The position numbers were made by a program, and so were the translations under genes. This document shows positions 18,122 to 22,763 of a stretch of DNA of 22,763 nucleotides, in pieces. Numbering within the stretch: position 1 is the stretch's first letter; each line of letters opens with the position of its first letter. Source of the DNA: Lachnospiraceae bacterium UBA3820 (GTDB lineage Bacteria; Bacillota; Clostridia; Lachnospirales; Lachnospiraceae); NCBI GenBank assembly GCA_002369325.1, contig DFDU01000119.1, forward strand, positions 1 through 22,763, given 5' to 3'. The notes beneath the pieces were generated by a model, which had not been told where the DNA came from, did not search any database, and saw only the letters and a list, made by a program, of their open reading frames with translations.

Positions 18122-19388
18122 AATAAGCACCATTACTTTCTACGGTAACATTTATACCGTCTTCAACCATATGTCTGAAAAATGCTCTTTGCACATTTGT
18201 TTCAAGTATGCTTGAGCAGAAGGTAAATGCCAGTGTATCTCTATAGGAGAATACGGTCGCCTTAATATTTTGTCCCGGTGACATAGATAAAACAGCCGTG
18301 AATTTTTCAATGTAATCCTCGTAGCCCGGTGAAATACTGATAACTCCGAGATTGGTTACGGTCGTTGTATTGGCCTTTGCCGAAGAGAGGTAAATACGCT
18401 TCATGACCGCCCTCTTTATGAAAAGAGGCACAGCTCTAAGCCATTTGTTTTCCTCATTTGAAACATTATATGCAATTATATCCTCAAGATTTTCCTTTGT
18501 AATCTGCCTTCTTAAGCTGTCGGCAACCTCTTCCAGTACCTCGTCAAATGTATAGGAATCCTTTGTTGGTCTGAAGGTTGCTGATACTATTGCAAAGAAA
18601 TTCTTTAACGTACCAGAATCAAAATATGGTCTGAGATTAACAGGTACGCATGCCGAAAACGGTTTTTTTCCTGCCTGTGATTTCATGCATTCTTTATAAA
18701 CCGCCCACGCAAATGTACCGATAAGATATTGATTGATCGTTACTCCGTATTTCTTGGACACGGTCTTTATGTCCTTGATATTTATATATCCGTGGATAAC
18801 ACCGATTTCATTTTCGGGAAGCTTCTCGCCCTCGATTATAAAAGCTTTTTCCTTCTTATATTTTTTCTTCTTGCTTTTCTTGAAATTTTTGACATAGCTA
18901 TCCTCTCTGTCAAGGGAGGTTTCCGGGCTTAATATGTCATGATTTGCAGCCTTAAGCTCGGGATATCTGTCACGCAGGTATTGGTAAGTTATCTCCTTTA
19001 AAAATGCAAGTGCACCGTTTCCGTCGGTTACCGCATGAAATACTTCAAGATTTATTCTGTTTTTATAATAGCTTACACGGAATAGATAATCCCTGTTTGT
19101 ATGCGGATTAATGTAACGACAAGGATATGTGCTTTCCTCCTCAACCTGAGGCGGCATATTATGATTAGTTTCAAAATAATACCAGAAAAGTCCCTCCGTC
19201 ATCTTTGAATTAAAGACATCAAAATAAGGAAGGACCTTATCAAGTGCCTTCTGCAATATATCGGGAACTATCTCATATTTCAATGTAACCGAAATCCTGT
19301 AAACATTACTCATACTCTCGCTTACAATCATAGGAAACAGATTCGCCGTGTTATCCAATTTGTCATAACGCTCATCTTTATTACTCAT
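18114..19388 (-). CDS. Condensation-domain/alcohol acetyltransferase-like acyltransferase
   Basis: A 424-residue protein of the CoA-dependent acyltransferase superfamily (chloramphenicol acetyltransferase, NRPS condensation and yeast alcohol acetyltransferase fold). The active-site HxxxDG motif is present as HAVTDGNG with His118 and Asp122. The N-terminal half (KYEIVPDILQKALDKVLPYF) matches the donor-side subdomain of such proteins; FSACVPVNLRPYF near residue 243 matches the second half. There is no adenylation or carrier domain, so it is stand-alone. AAGAAGG lies before the ATG. It is first of four tightly spaced genes. Acyl donor and acceptor are unknown. Confidence 0.82.
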   Translation of the reverse strand: MSNKDERYDKLDNTANLFPMIVSESMSNVYRISVTLKYEIVPDILQKALDKVLPYFDVFNSKMTEGLFWYYFETNHNMPPQVEEESTYPCRYINPHTNRDYLFRVSYYKNRINLEVFHAVTDGNGALAFLKEITYQYLRDRYPELKAANHDILSPETSLDREDSYVKNFKKSKKKKYKKEKAFIIEGEKLPENEIGVIHGYINIKDIKTVSKKYGVTINQYLIGTFAWAVYKECMKSQAGKKPFSACVPVNLRPYFDSGTLKNFFAIVSATFRPTKDSYTFDEVLEEVADSLRRQITKENLEDIIAYNVSNEENKWLRAVPLFIKRAVMKRIYLSSAKANTTTVTNLGVISISPGYEDYIEKFTAVLSMSPGQNIKATVFSYRDTLAFTFCSSILETNVQRAFFRHMVEDGINVTVESNGAYYE

Positions 19389-19477
19389 TTTTTGCCTTCT
19401 TTTTTCTAAATATTATGCTCAACTATATCTCAGTTTATCTTTTCTTTAAGTCGAATCAGCGATTTATCCCTGTAAAT

Positions 19478-19744
19478 CTATATCCACTCATAATCTCCAC
19501 CGGTAAGTGCAAGGCTAAGTAGTTTATCATATTTCTCCACATCCTCGCCCTCAAGTATCTTTATAAGCGTTGCTGTTTCCTGCGCATCGGACATATCATC
19601 ATCCGGACCTATCTCCATATCCACTTCTTTTTCACAATAAGGACACTCCACGGTTGGTGCGGTGCGTAAATCGAGAAAGCGATTTCCGCAACCGGTACAT
19701 TCATAAAAACCGCATCTATCTGTTCCATCCGGTAAATAAAACAT
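19478..19744 (-). CDS. Small zinc-ribbon protein of unknown function
   Basis: 88 residues with two CxxC knuckles (ECTGCG and ECPYCE) about 17 apart, then an acidic linker and a helical end. I do not recognise a named family. An AAAGGAGG ribosome binding site is 8 nt before ATG 19744; a GTG directly upstream (19747) is a less likely start. The site begins immediately after the T-run of the tRNA terminator, so expression may depend on read-through or on a promoter hidden in that region. The next gene starts 89 bp downstream with no clear terminator between, so it could join that cluster. Confidence 0.75.
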   Translation of the reverse strand: MFYLPDGTDRCGFYECTGCGNRFLDLRTAPTVECPYCEKEVDMEIGPDDDMSDAQETATLIKILEGEDVEKYDKLLSLALTGGDYEWI

Positions 19745-19760
19745 CACTTATTCCTCCTTT

Positions 19761-19785
19761 AAAAAAATACCGCAAAAACGCGGTA
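19761..19785 (-). terminator. Terminator after tRNA-Thr
   Basis: On the minus strand TACCGC (19785-19780), loop GTTTTT, GCGGTA (19773-19768), then seven T. It is 10 bp after the tRNA 3' end and directly abuts the ribosome binding site of the zinc-ribbon gene. Confidence 0.85.
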
Positions 19786-19795
19786 CTTTTCATCA

Positions 19796-19868
19796 AGCTC
19801 CCGATGGGACTCGAACCCACGACCTACGCATTACGAATGCGACGCTCTACCAACTGAGCCACGGAAGC
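19796..19868 (-). tRNA. tRNA-Thr, anticodon CGT
   Basis: A 73-nt cloverleaf: acceptor GCTTCCG/CGGGAGC (one G-T pair), D-arm GCTC/GAGC, anticodon stem CGCA/TGCG with loop TTCGTAA giving anticodon CGT (codon ACG), variable loop AGGTC, and T-arm GTGGG-TTCGAGT-CCCAT. Discriminator T; CCA is not encoded. It begins 11 bp after the stop of the HD-domain gene and has its own terminator. Confidence 0.95.
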
Positions 19869-19879
19869 ATATTATTATT

Positions 19880-20329
19880 TTAAGTTTTTTGCCTGTTTTT
19901 CTTTTCTGCGACAAGCATATTATACGCCTTTTTATATTTTTCAAGGCGTTCCAAATCCTTTTTGGTCGGATTTTTAATTCGGTCAGGGCGCATATTGTGA
20001 GTAAGATCTGCAAGCTTAACATTTATAGCGGTGTCATTTTTCATAACCCTGCCGATGTAATCAAAATATTCATCACCGGGATACTTTGTAAGAATAAGCA
20101 CTATATCGGTTATCTCATCACCAAATACAGGTCTTAAGTCCGCCTCGGTTACGTCGGTATCTTCTATGGTATCATGAAGCCACGCAATTATCTTTTCCTT
20201 TGGGTCATCTACATATGACGCAACGGTCCTCGGGTGATTGATGTATTCAACACCGCATCTGTCAAACTGACCTTCATGAGCTGCGGTTGCTATCTCTTCT
20301 GCTTTTTTTAATAATACATCGTAATCCAT
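19880..20329 (-). CDS. HD-domain phosphohydrolase, MESH1/SpoT-hydrolase-like
   Basis: 149 residues, all one HD domain. Metal-binding residues in order: His18 (AAHEGQ), His32 (INHP), His52-Asp53 (AWLHD), the adjacent ED at 56-57, and Asp108 in KLADLTHN. These are the motifs of single-domain (p)ppGpp hydrolases such as MESH1, so hydrolysis of alarmone or a related nucleotide is likely, with no synthetase domain. AAGGGG precedes the ATG. A TATTAT at 20371-20366 preceded by TGTGG could serve as an extended -10 with a weak -35. tRNA-Thr follows 11 bp after the stop. Confidence 0.88.
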   Translation of the reverse strand: MDYDVLLKKAEEIATAAHEGQFDRCGVEYINHPRTVASYVDDPKEKIIAWLHDTIEDTDVTEADLRPVFGDEITDIVLILTKYPGDEYFDYIGRVMKNDTAINVKLADLTHNMRPDRIKNPTKKDLERLEKYKKAYNMLVAEKKNRQKT

Positions 20330-20434
20330 AAAGACCCCTTATCATTTACTCTGCCGACCTTGAATATAATACCACAATTTATCTTGAAATAAAATAGCAA
20401 AAATAAAAAAGTTATAAAATCATATAATACAAAA

Positions 20435-20459
20435 GAACCTTGCCATAAAAGCAAGGTTC
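20435..20459 (-). terminator. Terminator-like hairpin after the ECF/anti-sigma operon
   Basis: GAACCTTGC (20435-20443) pairs perfectly with GCAAGGTTC (20451-20459) around a 7-nt loop. On the minus strand TTTTGTATT follows, a short T-tract. It lies about 90 bp beyond the anti-sigma stop. Confidence 0.7.
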
Positions 20460-20481
20460 CTGATATATTATGTTCTGTCAA

Positions 20482-20551
20482 TCATAAGAACTGCGCCTTT
20501 GCATTCTCGAGCGCTTCTATTATCCTGTCACACCATGCATCAAATATTTGC
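20482..20551 (-). other. Coding-like tail of 22 codons after the anti-sigma gene, possible gene remnant
   Basis: In one minus-strand frame the stretch just beyond the anti-sigma stop reads KQIFDAWCDRIIEALENAKA and three more residues before TGA at 20484-20482. Composition and heptad pattern look protein-like, but there is no start codon with a ribosome binding site. The frame differs from that of the anti-sigma gene. It may be the remnant C-terminus of a lost gene or chance. Confidence 0.2.
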
Positions 20552-21310
20552 TTAATAAATAATATTAAGATCTTCTTCAGCTTTCTTTAACCACTCCGGC
20601 ATGATATCCTCAAGTGTTTCTGCACTATCGTCCTCAAAATAATATTCATATTGGCAGACATCTTCCTTAAGTTCATCAAAAGCTTCTTCCGTTGAGATAT
20701 TGTAACCGTCTTCATCGCAATCAATCTCAATTGTCTGTGATGCCATCTGAAGATCTCCCAAAGGAACCGCACCGCTTACATCCGAAAATACAAGCTCTCC
20801 GTCTTTGGAGATAATATACTCTGCAGAACCGGCTTTATCCGGTGTTCCTCCGACAATCAATACATGTCGAAGTCCATCTTCATCGGTAAACTCATGTTTA
20901 AAATAAGTATCTTCACTACACTTGTCTGTTATATCTTCTCTTGCTCCGTTATAAGTGAAATATATCTTTTCATCTTCAACTTCAAAGAAATCCTTTTCCT
21001 CACCATCAGTCTTAATATTTATGGTACTTATTGATGTAAATTCATCCTGCTGCTCTTCCTCAACCGTAATCTCTGCACCTGAAGCGCTCTTGAAGCTGAA
21101 AGCTGATTTCACCCAGAACTCACCTGTTTTTGCATAAGATGCCACGTTAGAGCCAAGGAAAAGTACCGCAAAAGCACCAAAGCAACAAACCGCCTTCTTA
21201 ATCTTTCCTGCTTTCTTCTCATGTCTTCTTGTCGTAAGTGTATCTATCGTTATTTCAGCATTACTTTCAATTGCATCAAAAATACTCTTATATTTTTCGT
21301 TTTCATTCAT
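20552..21310 (-). CDS. Membrane-anchored anti-sigma-like protein with large extracytoplasmic domain
   Basis: 252 residues. A cytoplasmic N-terminus of about 39 residues (SIFDAIESNAEITIDTL) ends in a basic patch (RRHEKKAGKIKK), then one membrane segment (about 40-60, ending SNVASYAKTG), then about 190 acidic extracytoplasmic residues that I do not recognise. No zinc anti-sigma HxxxCxxC motif is present. The layout resembles DUF4179-type regulators found beside ECF sigma factors. Its ATG overlaps the sigma factor stop by 8 nt (ATGAATGA), which argues for coupled synthesis and for a role holding the sigma factor at the membrane until a surface signal arrives. Confidence 0.75.
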   Translation of the reverse strand: MNENEKYKSIFDAIESNAEITIDTLTTRRHEKKAGKIKKAVCCFGAFAVLFLGSNVASYAKTGEFWVKSAFSFKSASGAEITVEEEQQDEFTSISTINIKTDGEEKDFFEVEDEKIYFTYNGAREDITDKCSEDTYFKHEFTDEDGLRHVLIVGGTPDKAGSAEYIISKDGELVFSDVSGAVPLGDLQMASQTIEIDCDEDGYNISTEEAFDELKEDVCQYEYYFEDDSAETLEDIMPEWLKKAEEDLNIIY

Positions 21311-21782
21311 ATACCCATTCCTCCTGTAATCTTTCTCTTAGCATGTTTCTGCCTCGTGAAAGTCTGATTTTTACATTGCTTTCACTTAACTTGAGAAGCT
21401 TGGCAATATCTGCCACCGAATACTCCTCATAATAAAACAGATGTATGACAATTCGATATTTTTCCGGCAAAGCCAAAACCTCCGAAAGAATGTCCTTATC
21501 TTCTCTTTCCGGTAACTCAAGCGTCTCGATATAATCCTCAATCGACGTGCTCTTTTGCTTCCAAAATGAGCGGTTCACATCCTTCGCCTTATTAATCGCC
21601 ACACGTAAAAGCCATGCTTTAAGATGCTCCTCTGATGAAAACTGTTTTTTACTGAAATGATACTTCATAAATGTATCCTGTACTACATCATCTGCGTCGG
21701 AAGCACTTTTGCATATGCTGAATGCAACAGCAAAAAGGTGATTTTTATATTCCCTGATTAAATTTTCTACGGGTTCTCTCAT
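21303..21782 (-). CDS. ECF-family RNA polymerase sigma factor
   Basis: 159 residues from the preferred start. Region 2 is at the N-terminus (SASDADDVVQDTFMKYH, then LKAWLLRVAINKAKD) and region 4 at the C-terminus (LPEKYRIVIHLFYYEEYSVA, then SESNVKIRLSRGRNMLRERL). There is no long acidic linker. The frame stays open to 21896, but the extra residues would cover the promoter and do not look like region 2. ATG 21782 has AGAGGT 8 nt upstream and starts at MREPVENLIREY, a normal beginning for the family. The upstream ECF-type promoter suggests it activates its own transcription. Length and domains are ordinary for the family. Confidence 0.93.
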   Translation of the reverse strand: MREPVENLIREYKNHLFAVAFSICKSASDADDVVQDTFMKYHFSKKQFSSEEHLKAWLLRVAINKAKDVNRSFWKQKSTSIEDYIETLELPEREDKDILSEVLALPEKYRIVIHLFYYEEYSVADIAKLLKLSESNVKIRLSRGRNMLRERLQEEWVYE

Positions 21783-21805
21783 TGTTCTTACCTCTTGCTT
21801 CATCG

Positions 21806-21823
21806 TTTTTCGTAAGTACTTAC
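21806..21823. promoter_or_regulatory. 12-bp perfect palindrome in the sigma factor leader
   Basis: GTAAGTACTTAC occupies 21812-21823, and overlaps a third copy of TTACGAAAAA (21815-21806, minus strand). It sits between the ECF promoter and the sigma factor start codon. It could be an operator; nothing else supports that. Confidence 0.35.
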
Positions 21824-21831
21824 ATAGGGTA

Positions 21832-21858
21832 TACGATTGAAAATCTGAAACGGTTACA
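21832..21858 (-). promoter_or_regulatory. ECF-type promoter, probably autoregulatory
   Basis: On the minus strand TGTAAC (21858-21853), 17 bp and CGTA (21835-21832). This matches the general AAC...CGT pattern recognised by Bacillus-type ECF sigma factors (SigW/SigX/SigM), and no TTGACA/TATAAT pair is seen in the same region. It lies about 50 bp before the sigma factor start, which fits self-activation. Confidence 0.65.
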
Positions 21859-21880
21859 TTTTTCGTAATTTTTTTCGTAA
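21859..21880 (-). repeat. Tandem copies of TTACGAAAAA upstream of the ECF promoter
   Basis: TTACGAAAAA occurs at 21880-21871 and 21868-21859 on the minus strand, 12 bp apart, the second copy touching the -35 box. A third copy lies downstream at 21815-21806. They may be activator sites or A-tract upstream elements. Confidence 0.5.
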
Positions 21881-21939
21881 TATCTTTTTTCAACAAATTA
21901 TACCATTTGCAATACCAAAGAACAACTTACAAAATTTAA

Positions 21940-22650
21940 GTCTTTTTTCATAGTATAAGTCTTGACGAAAACAGTAATCTTACTATCACTATAAGCGGTA
22001 ACAACAAGCTTGACAATGGCGGTATTCTCGTACCCGAAAGTTCCGACCTTACAATTCTCGGTGACGGTAAGCTTGATATAAACATTCTCCAGGGGCAATA
22101 TATCATCAATCTCACAGGTGATACAGGACTTGGAATAGGTTCACTTTACAGAGAAAGCAAGCTGGATATTCGCAATTGTGACCTTAATATGGAATTTTCT
22201 CTTGCAAAGGGTACGGGCCTCGGCTCATTATCTTCAAACAGCGATATTTCCATAAGCCGCTCATCGGTCAAGTTATACGTTTCCGGTTTTGAATTTGTCG
22301 GAATCGGTACCGTAAACGGGGATTATACGAAGGTCATTTTTTCCGATACCAATATACTTATCAATATGCGCGGTCAAAGATGTTCAGCCATCGCAGCTCT
22401 CGATGTTTCAACAACCATCCACACCGAACGTGTAGGTCAACGTGTAATCGCCGGTGGAGATAAAGTTCTATGGTTTGGTGGTTTCATAAAAGAATCTGAC
22501 ATTGATTTATATGATACGGATACCAATGTCCGTCTTGAAACTTCTGTTTCAGAGCTTGCAGGCGCAGCCGTAAAAAATACCAAGCTTACAAGTGGCAGAT
22601 TCAGGTTGTCAATAAACGGAGAAGAAGTAGAAAACATTGGATCTGTCTAA
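21940..22650 (+). pseudogene. 5'-truncated remnant of a beta-strand-repeat surface protein gene
   Basis: A plus-strand frame is open from just after TAA at 21937-21939 to TAA at 22648-22650. From about 21961 it reads like secreted beta-repeat protein: LDENSNLTITISGNNKLDNG, GILVPESSDLTILGDGKLDI, then TGDTGLGIGSLYRESKLDIR, and it ends with INGEEVENIGSV. The pattern resembles carbohydrate-binding beta-helix proteins of Clostridia (Cthe_2159-like), though I am not certain of the family. There is no start codon before ATG 22189, which is mid-repeat and lacks a ribosome binding site, and no signal peptide. The coding signal stops abruptly beside the ECF operon's upstream region. A short protein from 22189 is possible but unlikely. 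Confidence 0.65.
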
Positions 22651-22707
22651 ATTCTTACAATCTTTATCATACGCACATATTTTATTATTTTATAAAACCG
22701 GTCACAT

Positions 22708-22738
22708 AAAAAAAAGACATCATATGATGTCTTTTTTT
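22708..22738. terminator. Bidirectional rho-independent terminator
   Basis: GACATCATATGATGTC (22716-22731) is a perfect 16-nt palindrome flanked by eight A on the left and seven T on the right. It can end transcription of the plus-strand remnant and of the minus-strand tRNA at the window edge. Confidence 0.85.
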
Positions 22739-22740
22739 AA

Positions 22741-22763
22741 TCGATGCGACAGGATTCGAACCT
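22741..22763 (-). tRNA. 3' end of a tRNA gene, identity undetermined, cut by the window
   Basis: On the minus strand AGG-TTCGAAT-CCTGT is the T-loop with part of its stem, then CGCATCG as the 3' acceptor strand and A as discriminator. The anticodon is outside the window. CCA is not encoded. The terminator follows 3 bp later. Confidence 0.8.

Noticed and set aside
19389..19477. Promoter for the acyltransferase cluster
   Set aside because: CATAAT and TATAGT words exist but no -35 box at proper spacing could be defended.
21783..21896. Longer N-terminus of the sigma factor from ATG 21896
   Set aside because: It would translate through the ECF promoter and leader; the ATG at 21782 has a ribosome binding site and the family-typical beginning.
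21898..22098. Minus-strand 66-codon open frame upstream of the sigma factor
   Set aside because: It is antisense to the plus-strand beta-repeat remnant, whose reading frame has far better protein-like content; no ribosome binding site.
22437..22637. Minus-strand 66-codon open frame near the right end
   Set aside because: Antisense shadow of the remnant gene; serine-rich translation and no start signal.

Overview
The window looks like chromosomal DNA of an AT-rich Gram-positive anaerobe of the class Clostridia, most likely a gut or rumen Lachnospiraceae. The basis is strong AGGAGG-type ribosome binding sites, SigA-like TTGACA-N17-TATAAT promoters, short rho-independent terminators and the gene families present (YD-repeat/DNRLRE surface protein, NatA/NatB-type ABC pair, VanR/VanS-type two-component system, DUF6320 zinc-ribbon membrane protein). 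The genus cannot be fixed from this sequence alone. Every intact gene lies on the minus strand; the only plus-strand coding signal is a 5'-truncated gene remnant at the right end.

Layout, left to right. (1) 1-8338: one uninterrupted minus-strand reading frame of at least 2779 codons whose 3' end lies outside the window. It encodes a giant YD-repeat (RHS-like) surface protein with an unusual multi-spanning membrane domain ahead of its signal-peptide-like segment, then DNRLRE-like, LysM-like and DUF6531-like regions and about 75 YD repeats. A consensus promoter sits just upstream (8391-8419). (2) 8505-8804: an almost exactly 300-bp imperfect palindrome that resembles a MITE or other interspersed palindromic element. 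(3) 8826-11868: a probable four-gene operon of a YDERQ-type membrane protein, a small XRE-type repressor, an ABC ATPase and an ABC-2 permease, with its own promoter and a pair of 9-bp repeats. (4) 12105-15480: a two-component system with a very large sensor kinase, terminator, and an 11-bp-periodic direct repeat upstream that could be the regulator's own site. (5) 15502-19388: a four-gene cluster of condensation-like acyltransferase, DUF6320 membrane protein, HSL-type esterase and nitrilase-family amidase, ended by a terminator. (6) 19478-20329: an HD-domain MESH1-like phosphohydrolase, tRNA-Thr(CGT) 11 nt after it, a terminator, and a small zinc-ribbon protein whose ribosome binding site abuts that terminator. 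(7) 20435-21858: an ECF sigma factor and a membrane anti-sigma-like protein, translationally overlapping, behind an ECF-type promoter (TGTAAC-N17-CGTA). (8) 21940-22763: remnant of a beta-strand-repeat surface protein gene (plus strand), a bidirectional terminator and the 3' part of a tRNA running out of the window.

How the parts fit: much of the window concerns the cell envelope (surface YD-repeat protein, ABC efflux pair, envelope-sensing kinase, ECF/anti-sigma pair). The best candidates for something not well described are the acyltransferase-DUF6320-esterase-amidase cluster, the membrane-domain fusion on the YD-repeat protein, and the 300-bp palindrome. No CRISPR array, phage genes or transposase gene were seen.
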